Of a stretch of 64,000 nt of DNA, positions 35,694 to 43,648 are shown piece after piece. Source of the DNA: Geomonas oryzisoli. Lineage in GTDB: Bacteria > Desulfobacterota > Desulfuromonadia > Geobacterales > Geobacteraceae. Each line of letters opens with the position of its first letter. Position 1 is the stretch's first letter. The DNA is taken from contig NZ_CP076723.1 of assembly GCF_018986915.1 (NCBI RefSeq), forward strand, positions 4,058,228-4,122,227, read 5' to 3'. The translations under genes and the position numbers were made by a program. The notes below the pieces were generated by a model, which saw only the letters and a list, made by a program, of their open reading frames with translations, did not search any database and was not told the DNA's origin.

Positions 35694-35722
35694 TGTATAG
35701 CCTTGTTCTCCAATAAAGTCAA
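35694..35722 (-). promoter_or_regulatory. Sigma70-type promoter placed to give a leaderless mRNA
   Basis: On the minus strand TTGACT (35722-35717), 17 bp, TATACA (35699-35694) is a close sigma70 match. Only 6 nt separate the -10 box from the ATG at 35687, so transcription would begin at or next to the start codon, in keeping with the missing ribosome-binding site. Confidence 0.6.
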
Positions 35723-35838
35723 CATATTGCGGGGGTTCCCACCGGCGCGGCGCCGCCCGCCGCCGCGCCCGGTCACCGGCGGAATTCACAAGCATGCGGC
35801 ATCATTCATCAAATGTACCTCTCCATCGTCGGTAGCCA

Positions 35839-35867
35839 TTGAAAACGCGCCCGGCTCCCGATACAAT
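35839..35867 (+). promoter_or_regulatory. Candidate sigma70 promoter of pepN
   Basis: TTGAAA (35839-35844), 17 bp, TACAAT (35862-35867) reads toward pepN, with the ATG about 40 nt beyond the expected start of transcription. Confidence 0.65.
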
Positions 35868-35914
35868 AACACCCTTGGCCGCAGCTATTAAAAGGTGAGA
35901 AAAGAGGGGAAAAC

Positions 35915-38557
35915 ATGTCACAGTGCCAGCACCAGACCATCCATCAAAAGGACTACCAGGTTCCCGACTACCTGGTTGATACAGTAGAGCTCTCTTTCGA
36001 CCTGTCCCCGGAGGACACCCGGGTGCTGTCCCGCCTTGCCATCCGCAGCAACCATGACCGCAGTAGCGGCGTCCGCCCCCTCGTCCTGGACGGCGAGGAA
36101 CTCACCCTGCTGTCGCTCAAGCTGGACGGGGTCGAACTGGAACAGGGAAGCTACCGCGTCGATGACAGCTGCCTGGTGCTCCCCGATCCTCCCGAACGTT
36201 TCGTCCTCGAGGTGACAACAAGGATCAACCCCAAGGAAAACAGCGCCCTCTCCGGCCTGTACGCCTCGGGCCCCATGCTCTGCACCCAGTGCGAGGCCGA
36301 GGGGTTCCGGCGCATCACCTACTTCACCGACCGCCCCGACGTCATGGCGGTCTACACCGTGACCCTGCGGGCCTACAGGGCCGCCTGCCCGGTCCTTCTG
36401 GCCAACGGCAACCTCGTCGAGAAGGGGGACCTCCCCGACGGGCGCCACTTCGCCGTCTGGCACGACCCCTTCAAGAAACCGAGCTACCTCTTCGCCGTGG
36501 TCGCCGGGGACCTGGTCCACATCGCCGACCGCTTCACCACCATGAGCGGCCGTCAGGTGCAGCTCGAGATCTACGTCGAGGAGCGCAACAAGGACAAGTG
36601 CGAACACGCCCTCAGGTCGCTCATGCACGCCATGCGCTGGGATGAGGAGCAGTTCGGCCGCGAGTACGATCTCGACACCTACATGGTCGTGGCCGTGGAC
36701 GACTTCAACATGGGGGCCATGGAGAACAAGGGGCTGAACGTCTTCAACTCCCGCTACGTGCTGGCCAGCCCGGAAAGCGCCACCGACGACGATTACCAGG
36801 CCATCGAAGAGGTGATCGGCCACGAGTACTTCCACAACTGGACCGGCAACCGGATCACCTGCCGCGACTGGTTCCAGCTCTCACTGAAGGAAGGGCTCAC
36901 CATCTTCCGCGACCAGGAGTTCTCCGCGGACATGCAGTCGCGCCCGGTGAAGAGGATCGCCGACGTGAAGAGCCTGCGCAGCGCGCAGTTCCCCGAGGAT
37001 GCCGGCCCCCTGGCCCACCCGGTGCGCCCCGAGTCCTACGTTGAGATCAACAACTTCTACAGCATGACCGTGTATCACAAGGGGGGCGAGGTGATCCGGA
37101 TGCTGCAGACCCTTCTGGGGCGCGAGGCCTTCCGCGCCGGCATGGACCTCTACTTCGAGCGCCACGACGGGCAAGCGGTGCGGGTCGACGAGTTCGTGCA
37201 GGCGATGGCGGACGCCGGCAAGCGCGACCTTTCCCAGTTCATGCTCTGGTACGACCAGGCCGGAACCCCGGTCCTCACCGTGCGCGACGAGTTCCGGGCC
37301 GGGGACGGCAGCTACACCCTGACCGTGACCCAGAGCTGCCCCTCGACGCCCGGCCAGCCGGAGAAGAAACCGTTCCACATTCCGCTGGTCATGGGGCTTC
37401 TGGACCGGGCCGGAGCCGAGCTGCCGCTGCGACTGGCCGGGGAGACGGAGCCCGCGGGGACTTCCCGGACTGTCGAACTCAGGCAGGAGACGGAAACCTT
37501 CACCTTCGTGGGGCTCAAGGAGCGCCCCGTGCCGTCGCTGTTACGCAACTTCTGCGCGCCGGTGAAGCTCGACTACCCGTACCGCGACGAGGACCTGGAC
37601 CTCTTGATGACCAGCGACAGCGATCCGTTCGTGCGCTGGGAGGCGGGGCAGGTCCAGGCGGTGAAACTGATCATGGGGCTCATCGGCGACATCCAGGCCG
37701 GGCGCGAGGCGCGGGTGAAGGAAAGTTTCATCGAGTCCTTCCGAAGGCTCCTCTGCGACGACCGCCAGGACCGCGCCTTTTTGGCCGAGGCGCTCACCCT
37801 GCCCACCGAGAGCTACCTCGCCGAACAGATGCAGGTCATCGACCCGGATGCCATCCACCAGGCGCGAGAGCTGGTGCGGGCCACGGTAGGCGAGCAGCTG
37901 GCGGCAGAACTCTCGGCTGCGCGAGAGGCCTGCGCCGCCCGCGCGCCCTACCGCCCCGACGACGGGCTTGCCGGCTGCCGCAGGCTCAAAAACCTCTCTC
38001 TTTCCTACCTGATGGCGGCAGGAGGGCAGCAGGCCATCGACGCCTGCATGGCCCAGTTCAAAAGCGCCGACAACATGACCGACAGCCTGGGGGCACTTTC
38101 CGCGCTGGCCAACTGCGCCTGCCCTGAACGTGAAGAGGCGCTGGCATCGTTCTACCAGCGCTGGCGCGACGACCGCGGCGTCATCGACAAGTGGTTCATC
38201 CTCCAAGCCGCATCGCGGCTGCCCGACACCATGGACCGGGTGCTGGCGCTTTTGGACCATCCCGACTTCGACCTGCGCAACCCGAACCGGGTCCGCTCGC
38301 TGGTGGGTGCCTTCAGCCAGGGGAACCAGGTCCGTTTCCACGATGCCGGCGGCAGGGGGTACCGTTTCCTGGGGGACCAGATCCTGCGTCTGAACGGGAT
38401 CAACCCGCAGATCGCCGCGCGCATGCTCACCCCATTCAGCCGCTGGCGGCGCTTCGACGCCAACCGTCAGGAGCTCATGAAGAAGGAACTGGAGCGCATC
38501 CTGGCCGAGCCCGGCCTGGCAAGGGACGTGTACGAGTTGGCTGCGAAGAGCTTGTAG
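35915..38557 (+). CDS. pepN: Aminopeptidase N (M1 family)
   Basis: At 880 residues it is close to E. coli PepN (870). It has the exopeptidase substrate loop GAMENKGLN and the zinc site HEYFHNWTGNRITCRDWFQLSLKE (HExxH plus downstream Glu). The N-terminal beta domain precedes the catalytic domain; an Ig-like domain (about 440-540) and a helical C-terminal domain (about 545-880) follow, as in the bacterial alanyl aminopeptidase subfamily. It removes N-terminal residues from peptides in the cytoplasm. No signal peptide is present. GAGGGGAAAAC precedes the ATG. It is a single gene, followed by a REP-like element. Confidence 0.97.
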   Translation: MSQCQHQTIHQKDYQVPDYLVDTVELSFDLSPEDTRVLSRLAIRSNHDRSSGVRPLVLDGEELTLLSLKLDGVELEQGSYRVDDSCLVLPDPPERFVLEVTTRINPKENSALSGLYASGPMLCTQCEAEGFRRITYFTDRPDVMAVYTVTLRAYRAACPVLLANGNLVEKGDLPDGRHFAVWHDPFKKPSYLFAVVAGDLVHIADRFTTMSGRQVQLEIYVEERNKDKCEHALRSLMHAMRWDEEQFGREYDLDTYMVVAVDDFNMGAMENKGLNVFNSRYVLASPESATDDDYQAIEEVIGHEYFHNWTGNRITCRDWFQLSLKEGLTIFRDQEFSADMQSRPVKRIADVKSLRSAQFPEDAGPLAHPVRPESYVEINNFYSMTVYHKGGEVIRMLQTLLGREAFRAGMDLYFERHDGQAVRVDEFVQAMADAGKRDLSQFMLWYDQAGTPVLTVRDEFRAGDGSYTLTVTQSCPSTPGQPEKKPFHIPLVMGLLDRAGAELPLRLAGETEPAGTSRTVELRQETETFTFVGLKERPVPSLLRNFCAPVKLDYPYRDEDLDLLMTSDSDPFVRWEAGQVQAVKLIMGLIGDIQAGREARVKESFIESFRRLLCDDRQDRAFLAEALTLPTESYLAEQMQVIDPDAIHQARELVRATVGEQLAAELSAAREACAARAPYRPDDGLAGCRRLKNLSLSYLMAAGGQQAIDACMAQFKSADNMTDSLGALSALANCACPEREEALASFYQRWRDDRGVIDKWFILQAASRLPDTMDRVLALLDHPDFDLRNPNRVRSLVGAFSQGNQVRFHDAGGRGYRFLGDQILRLNGINPQIAARMLTPFSRWRRFDANRQELMKKELERILAEPGLARDVYELAAKSL

Positions 38558-38626
38558 TTATTGATAAACGGGCCGGGAAAGAAGGCGTGGGGTCCATGAA
38601 GTGCCGCACGTGAGCCGAGGGCACCC

Positions 38627-38735
38627 AGGGGACTGGCTCCGCCAGGTGCCTGTCCCCTTACTGCTTTTGGAGGCTGGGCTGAGCAGAAAGAAGCGTTCCG
38701 CTAGAGGGACAGGCACCTAACGGAGCCTGTCCCTT
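38627..38735. repeat. BIME-like element: two inverted REP hairpins
   Basis: Each end can form a hairpin: GGGGACTGGCTCC...AGGTGCCTGTCCCC on the left and GGGACAGGCACCT...CGGAGCCTGTCCC on the right. The two ends are inverted relative to each other around a 35-nt core containing AGCGTTCCGCTAGAGGG. A second copy with the same ends and core lies at 45861-45965. The layout is that of REP pairs mobilised by REP-associated (Y1) transposases; no such transposase is in this window. Confidence 0.88.
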
Positions 38736-38746
38736 CTGCTATCCCC

Positions 38747-39217
38747 TCAAGGTGCCACTCCTGCCAGTGTCATGATCCGGTCCCACTCTTCCTTGCGCAC
38801 CGGCTGGACCGACAGGCGGCTGCGGTTCAGAAGGGCCATACCGGAAAGCTCGGGGACGGTCTTCAGCTCGGCGAGTGTCACCGGCCGCGGCAGTTCGCGC
38901 ACGAAGCGCACGTCGACCATGTACCAGGTCGGTTTCTCCGGCGCGCTCTTCGGGTCGAAATACTTGCTGTCGGGATCGAAGGCGGTGAAATCGGGGTAGC
39001 CGGCCCGCACCACCTCGGCGATCCCGACCACACCGGGTTCCGCGATGTTGCTGTGGTAGAAGAGCACCTGGTCGCCGACCTTGATCTGGTCGCGCAGGAA
39101 GTTGCGTGCCTGGAAGTTGCGGACGCCGTCCCAGTGCTCGGTGGCATCGGGGCGGCTCTTGAGATCGTCGAGAGAGAAGCTGGAGGGTTCGCTCTTGAAG
39201 AGCCAGTAGTTGGGCAT
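38747..39217 (-). CDS. EVE domain protein
   Basis: A 156-residue protein consisting of one EVE domain. It begins MPNYWLFKSEPSSFSLDDL and continues WDGVRNFQARNFLRDQIKVGDQVLFYHSN, the family signature, then VGIAEVVRAGYPD and WYMVDVRFVRELPRPVTL. EVE domains are PUA-like folds that bind modified bases in DNA or RNA; the cellular role of stand-alone bacterial members is not established. The start at 39217 has AAAGGAA 6 nt upstream. The stop follows the BIME-like element, and the upstream gap contains another repeat. Confidence 0.93.
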   Translation of the reverse strand: MPNYWLFKSEPSSFSLDDLKSRPDATEHWDGVRNFQARNFLRDQIKVGDQVLFYHSNIAEPGVVGIAEVVRAGYPDFTAFDPDSKYFDPKSAPEKPTWYMVDVRFVRELPRPVTLAELKTVPELSGMALLNRSRLSVQPVRKEEWDRIMTLAGVAP

Positions 39218-39270
39218 GTCGGTTCCTTTCCTGTCGTCTGTCCCTGCTGTGGGTTCGTTGCCGCCGTACT

Positions 39271-39368
39271 GTAGGGGCGAATAATCATTCGCCCAACCAA
39301 GGTTGCCCCATCCGCCATCAGACGCCCACCGGCGGGGGGGCATCGGGCGAATGATTATTCGCCCCTAC
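39271..39368. repeat. Inverted pair of 24-bp GTAGGGGCGAATAAT repeats
   Basis: The unit at 39271-39294 (beginning GTAGGGGCGAATAATC, ending ATTCGCCC) is itself nearly palindromic. An inverted copy lies at 39345-39368. The right-hand copy overlaps the end of polX and provides its TAG stop codon. Two more copies occur at 53876-53899 and 53953-53976. The unit resembles a dispersed repeat found in many bacterial genomes. Confidence 0.92.
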
Positions 39369-41086
39369 AGGTGTTTCTTTTTCAACCATTTCAACAGATT
39401 ATCGACCGTCAGCGTGTTCAGCACGTCCTCCCGTTCCAGCCAGCCGCGCTGGGCGACGGAAATCCCCCAGGGGAGGGTATCGAACTGGAGCTTCGCGTGG
39501 GTGTCGGTGTTGATGGCGATCTTCACCCCCAGCTCCTTGGCGCGGCGCACGTAGCGGTCCTCGAGGTCGAGCCGCAGCGGATAGGCGTTGATCTCCAGTG
39601 CCGTCCCGGTCTCCCTGGCCACCTGCAGCACCTCTTCCATGTCCAGCTGGTACCCCTCCCGCTCGCCGATGATGCGTCCGGTGGGATGCGCGATGATGTG
39701 CACGTACGGGTTTCGCATCGCGGCCACGATGCGCGCGGTCATGACTTCCTTCGAGTTGTTGAAGCCGGAGTGGATGGAAGCCACCACCACGTCGAGCTCT
39801 TTGAGTACCTCGTCCGGAAAATCCAGCGTCCCGTCGCCATGGATATCCATCTCGGTGCCGTGCAGCACCCGGAATCCCTTGAGCTCCCGGTTCAGCTCCC
39901 GGATCTCGGCTTGCTGCTCTTTCAGCCGGTCGACGGTCAGGCCGCGCGCCACACCGAGCCCCTGGGAATGGTCCGTTACCGCGAGATAGGAAAGTCCCCG
40001 CAGCCGCGCCGCCTCCACCAATTCGGCGATGCCGTGGGCGCCGTCACTCCAGCGGGAATGGACGTGCAGGTCGCCCAGGATCTCCTCCCGGGTAACCAGT
40101 TGCGGCAGTTTTCCCGCCAGTGCCGCCTCGATCTCGCCTCGGTCCTCGCGCAGTACCGGCGGCACGAAGGGAAGATCGAGCAGGCGATAGACATCCTCCT
40201 CGTTCTCACCGCCAAGCCGCACGTTGTCCTCCTCGCGGAAGATGCCGTACTCGTTGATCTTCAGTCCCCGCTTCTGCGCCATCTCCCGCAGCCGGACGTT
40301 GTGCGCCTGGCTGCCGGTCAGGTAGGCGAGCGCTGCGCCGTAGGAAGACGGCTCCACCACCCGCAGGTCGACCTGCACCCCTTCCCGGATGGTGACACTC
40401 GCCCTGGTGGGGCCGCGCATGATCACGTCGTGCACCTGGGTCAGGTTCACAAACGCCTCCATGACGCTCGCCGGGTCGGGGGAGGTCGCCACGATGTCGA
40501 TGTCCTTGATGCTGTCGCGGCGGCGCCTGATGCTACCCGCCACCTCGATCCGCTCCAGCGGTGCCTTCTCCTTCAGCGCCGCCACCAGTTCCTCGGCCGC
40601 CGGCAGCATCCGTCCCAGCGGTTGCCGCTCGCGCCCCCTCTTCACGGCCCGGATACCCTTGAGGATGTTCTCCTCGGTCTTCTCCTTGATCCCCTTGATG
40701 CCGATCAGGCGGTGTTCCCGTGCCGCCTGCTCCAGGTCCTCCAGGCTCGTGATCTGCAGCGCCTCGTAGATAGCCTTCGCCGTCTTCGGCCCCAGGTCGG
40801 GCACGGCCAGCAGCGTGAAGACGCCCGCCGGCACCTCCTTTTTCAGCTGCTCATAGTGGGCCGTGGTGCCGGTCTGCAGGTATTCCTCGATGCGCGCGGC
40901 CAGGTCCGCCCCGATCCCCGGGATCTCCAGGAGTTCCTTGTGCGACATCTGGGCCAGGTCCCGGTTCAGCCCCTCCAGGTTGAGCGCCGCCCGGCGGTAG
41001 GCCCTGATCTTGAAGACGTTGTCCTGCCGGATCTCCATGATGTCCGCGATCTCCTCGAACATCCTGGCTATCTCTCGGTTTTTCAT
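39365..41086 (-). CDS. polX: DNA polymerase X family protein (PolX: Pol beta plus PHP)
   Basis: At 573 residues, an N-terminal helix-hairpin-helix polymerase beta-like domain comes first (about 1-320; EIPGIGADLAARIEEYLQTG, metal site in GSIRRRRDSIKDIDIVATS and VQVDLRVV). A PHP phosphoesterase follows (about 335-573; DLHVHSRWSDGAHG, TDHSQGLGVARG, IHSGF, IAHPTGR, INTDTHA). Bacterial PolX fills short gaps in repair and its PHP domain gives 3'-5' exonuclease or phosphatase activity. GGGGGATGCC precedes the ATG. The TAG stop lies in the repeat at 39345-39368, so insertion of that repeat may have reset the C-terminus. msrA is 16 nt upstream on the same strand. Confidence 0.95.
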   Translation of the reverse strand: MKNREIARMFEEIADIMEIRQDNVFKIRAYRRAALNLEGLNRDLAQMSHKELLEIPGIGADLAARIEEYLQTGTTAHYEQLKKEVPAGVFTLLAVPDLGPKTAKAIYEALQITSLEDLEQAAREHRLIGIKGIKEKTEENILKGIRAVKRGRERQPLGRMLPAAEELVAALKEKAPLERIEVAGSIRRRRDSIKDIDIVATSPDPASVMEAFVNLTQVHDVIMRGPTRASVTIREGVQVDLRVVEPSSYGAALAYLTGSQAHNVRLREMAQKRGLKINEYGIFREEDNVRLGGENEEDVYRLLDLPFVPPVLREDRGEIEAALAGKLPQLVTREEILGDLHVHSRWSDGAHGIAELVEAARLRGLSYLAVTDHSQGLGVARGLTVDRLKEQQAEIRELNRELKGFRVLHGTEMDIHGDGTLDFPDEVLKELDVVVASIHSGFNNSKEVMTARIVAAMRNPYVHIIAHPTGRIIGEREGYQLDMEEVLQVARETGTALEINAYPLRLDLEDRYVRRAKELGVKIAINTDTHAKLQFDTLPWGISVAQRGWLEREDVLNTLTVDNLLKWLKKKHL

Positions 41087-41102
41087 GGCATCCCCCGGTC
41101 CC

Positions 41103-41708
41103 CTACTTCCCGGCCTGGTCGCCCCAGAGTTCCTTCAGCCTGTGGTCCCGGCCGCAGCTCAGGCGGTAGTAAGAATACCGTAGCGGGTTCTTCTTGTAAT
41201 AATGCTGGTGATACTCTTCCGCCGGGTAGAACTCGGTCGCCGCAACGATCTCGGTCTGAATCGGCGCCTTCAACTGCCTGCTCTTCTCGAGCGCCTGCTT
41301 GGACTGCAGGGCCAGGTGCTTCTGCTCCTCGTTGTGGTAGAAAATGGCGCTCCGGTACTGGTGCCCGACGTCGCAGAACTGGCGATCCTTGACGGTCGGG
41401 TCGATGTTGTGCCAGTAACGGCTGAGCAGCTTGTCGTAACTGATCCGGGACGGATCGTAGAGTACCTGCACCGATTCCGCGTGGCCGGTGCCCCCCGCAG
41501 AAACCTGCTCGTAGGTCGGGTTCTTCACATGACCGCCGGTATAGCCGGACGTCACCGACACCACCCCCGGCAGCTCGTCGAAGGGGTGCTCCATGCACCA
41601 GAAGCACCCCCCGGCGAAGGTCGCCTTTTGCAACTGCGCAGCCGACAAAGATCCAGCCCACGCCAAGAAGAAAAGAAAGGCCGTCGCCGTGCATATCAGC
41701 CGTCTCAT
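41103..41708 (-). CDS. msrA: Peptide-methionine (S)-S-oxide reductase, exported
   Basis: At 201 residues, a signal peptide (MRRLICTATAFLFFLAWAGSLSAAQ) is followed by the MsrA domain with the catalytic cysteine in GGCFWCMEHPF. Conserved GVVSVTSGYTGGHVKNPTYEQV, HAESVQV and HQYRSAIFYHNEEQ follow. It reduces the S epimer of methionine sulfoxide; export implies a periplasmic repair role. The start at 41708 has GGGAGG 6 nt upstream. It is upstream of polX by 16 nt and downstream of msrB, separated by a repeat element. Confidence 0.95.
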   Translation of the reverse strand: MRRLICTATAFLFFLAWAGSLSAAQLQKATFAGGCFWCMEHPFDELPGVVSVTSGYTGGHVKNPTYEQVSAGGTGHAESVQVLYDPSRISYDKLLSRYWHNIDPTVKDRQFCDVGHQYRSAIFYHNEEQKHLALQSKQALEKSRQLKAPIQTEIVAATEFYPAEEYHQHYYKKNPLRYSYYRLSCGRDHRLKELWGDQAGK

Positions 41709-41720
41709 GTTATGCCTCCC

Positions 41721-41846
41721 GAAAACCACAACGGCCTCAACGCAAAGACGCGGAGGCGCAAAGTCGCCAAGACCTGGTGTCGAACAATCTTATGGTTCTT
41801 CGCGCCTCTGCACCTTGGCGCCTTTGCGTTAAAGCCTTTGGTTTTC
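41721..41846. repeat. Dispersed inverted-repeat element (ACGCAAAG family)
   Basis: The outer ends GAAAACCA...AACGCAAAG...CCAAG at left and their imperfect complement CTTGGCGCCTTTGCGTT...TGGTTTTC at right bracket 126 bp between msrB and msrA. The core ACGCAAAG is shared with the element at 11482-11612. Confidence 0.8.
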
Positions 41847-41861
41847 CTGCCGCTTCCCCTT

Positions 41862-42377
41862 TTATTTGGTCGCCACGAACTGCAGGGCCGCGGAGTTCAT
41901 GCAGTAACGCAGCCCGGTCGGCTTAGGACCGTCGTTGAAGACGTGCCCCAGGTGCCCGCCGCAGCGACGGCACAGCACCTCGGTCCGCGTGCTGAAGAAA
42001 CTGCGGTCCGTCTCGGTCTTCACGTTTTCCTTGGCTATAGGCTGGGTGAAACTGGGCCAACCGGTCCCGGACTCGAACTTGTCCTCGGACTTGAACAGAT
42101 CCAGCCCGCACCCGGCGCACCGGTAGATACCGTGGTCATGGGTCGCGGCATATTTGCCGGTGAAGGCGCGCTCGGTCCCCTTTTCACGCAGGACATGGTA
42201 CTGTTCGGGCGTGAGTGTCTTCTTCCATTCCGCGTTTGTCCTCACTACCTCGTCAGACATGATGTAGCTCCCCTTTTCTGCTGAATAGACCTTGATACGG
42301 GAAGCGGCGTCAGCTTCGATACCTACTGCCACCGCTAAGAAGAACAATAAGCCGAGAAAAAATCTCCCATTCTTCAT
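41862..42377 (-). CDS. msrB: Peptide-methionine (R)-S-oxide reductase, exported
   Basis: At 171 residues, a signal peptide ([26 protein letters not shown]) precedes an MsrB domain. The domain has zinc cysteines CAGC and CRRC, the motif [35 protein letters not shown] and the catalytic Cys of RYCMNS. It reduces the R epimer of methionine sulfoxide and complements the exported MsrA encoded next. The start at 42377 has GGAG 9 nt upstream. The two genes are probably co-transcribed despite the repeat between them. Confidence 0.95.
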   Translation of the reverse strand: MKNGRFFLGLLFFLAVAVGIEADAASRIKVYSAEKGSYIMSDEVVRTNAEWKKTLTPEQYHVLREKGTERAFTGKYAATHDHGIYRCAGCGLDLFKSEDKFESGTGWPSFTQPIAKENVKTETDRSFFSTRTEVLCRRCGGHLGHVFNDGPKPTGLRYCMNSAALQFVATK

Positions 42378-42515
42378 GGCGCCATCTCCTGTAGGTTGTT
42401 GAAACACCACCTGTTGCACAGCCTTTAGGATAGCATAGCCCGCTAAATATTGCATGACGGCCTGTTACTGGAGAAACAGATCGAAGTGCCGAAAAGTATT
42501 AATCACCTTTTGGGC

Positions 42516-42544
42516 TTGAAGCCGGAGGGGTTATCCTGAATAAT
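42516..42544 (+). promoter_or_regulatory. Candidate sigma70 promoter for the small exported-protein genes
   Basis: TTGAAG (42516-42521), 17 bp, AATAAT (42539-42544) reads toward the DUF4124 gene at 42579, giving a leader of about 28 nt. Confidence 0.5.
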
Positions 42545-42578
42545 AGGTAACGCTGCAAGCATTTGCACTGGAGGGGAA

Positions 42579-43076
42579 ATGAAGGCGCTTCTGGCAGTCC
42601 TGATGGTTTTTGTGAGTGCTACGGCCGCATGTGCCGAGATCTACACCTGGAAGGACAACAAAGGAACCAGGTTCTACACCAACAGCCTGCACGAGATCCC
42701 GGCGCGTTACCTGAAAAAGGCCCGGGTGCTCGACGTGGCAACCGGCAAACTGGGAGGCCCGGCAACGGCACAACCGCCCGCACCGGCGGGACCGGCCTCA
42801 AGCTCGGCTCCCGCACCGAGCGCCCCGCCGCTGCTGGTGCAGCAGGCCCCGCCGGGCCAGCCGGCCGCGCCGGCGCAATCGTCGCCGCAACCGGTCCCAT
42901 CGGCGCAGGCGGCCGCTCCGGGTGCACCGGGTGCCGCGACAGCCGCGCCCCCGCAGGCTGCGCCGGTGGTGGAAGCCGCCCCCCCCTCTCAAAGCGCGAC
43001 GCGGCCCCGGGGCAGGCTCTCCCGCAGGGAACTCCGGGCCTTGGGCAGGCGCAGCAACAATACCGGCGAAGAGTGA
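42579..43076 (+). CDS. DUF4124 domain exported protein with Pro/Ala-rich tail
   Basis: At 165 residues, a signal peptide (MKALLAVLMVFVSATAACA) is followed by a DUF4124 domain (EIYTWKDNKGTRFYTNSLHEIPARYLKKARVLD, about 20-55). Residues 60-145 are a low-complexity Pro/Ala/Gln/Ser stretch, and the C-terminus is short and basic (RPRGRLSRRELRALGRR). DUF4124 is a small envelope domain of unknown role. GGAGGGGAA precedes the ATG. A second small exported-protein gene follows after 22 nt. Confidence 0.85.
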   Translation: MKALLAVLMVFVSATAACAEIYTWKDNKGTRFYTNSLHEIPARYLKKARVLDVATGKLGGPATAQPPAPAGPASSSAPAPSAPPLLVQQAPPGQPAAPAQSSPQPVPSAQAAAPGAPGAATAAPPQAAPVVEAAPPSQSATRPRGRLSRRELRALGRRSNNTGEE

Positions 43077-43098
43077 CGACTTTTACAGAGGAGCCATC

Positions 43099-43419
43099 AT
43101 GAAAACGACGATCCTGCTGTCCTTGCTGCTGTTACTCTCCGGCACTGCCGGCGCGGAAGAACTCATCTGCCGGGGTAACATCGTCAGCACTCAGGGAGAG
43201 GGGATCGTGGCGCGCAAGCACCGCTTCGAGGTCGCCGACGTGACCGGCGACGATATTCAGGCGGTCCTGGAAAAGTGCAAGCATATCGCGCTGGAGCGCC
43301 AGGCACGCGCCGCCCGCAAGAACCCCGGCGGCAACTTCACCGCATTTTCCGAGGTCGACCTGCAGTGCAGCAAGGGGACCGAGCACATCACGGTGCGCCG
43401 AAGGGTACAGACCCGGTAG
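43099..43419 (+). CDS. Small exported protein of unknown function with three cysteines
   Basis: At 106 residues, a signal peptide (MKTTILLSLLLLLSGTAGAEE) is followed by a mature part of about 86 residues. That part holds three cysteines (LICRGN, VLEKCKH, DLQCSKG), mixed beta/alpha character and a basic end. I do not recognise a family. GAGGAG lies 6 nt before the ATG. It follows the DUF4124 gene closely and ends at a strong terminator, so the pair forms a small operon for envelope proteins. Confidence 0.75.
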   Translation: MKTTILLSLLLLLSGTAGAEELICRGNIVSTQGEGIVARKHRFEVADVTGDDIQAVLEKCKHIALERQARAARKNPGGNFTAFSEVDLQCSKGTEHITVRRRVQTR

Positions 43420-43450
43420 CAGCAGAAAAACAGGACGAGGAAAGATCGGA

Positions 43451-43482
43451 AGAGAAGCCCCCCACGGGCTTCTCTTTTTTTT
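43451..43482 (+). terminator. Intrinsic terminator after the small exported-protein operon
   Basis: A 10-bp stem (AGAGAAGCCC / GGGCTTCTCT) with loop CCCAC is followed by a run of T. Confidence 0.95.
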
Positions 43483-43648
43483 AATTGTGATACTATTTAC
43501 CTTTAATTTGAATTTCGGTCCCCGCTGGCCGAAAAGAATCTGGAGGGACGGCGCTCGCCGCCACGCCATAACCCCACGATTTAAACATCTTACCTTCTGA
43601 AAGCTGCTGCACCCGGCACATTCCAAAGCTGCACCATAGGAGATCAGG

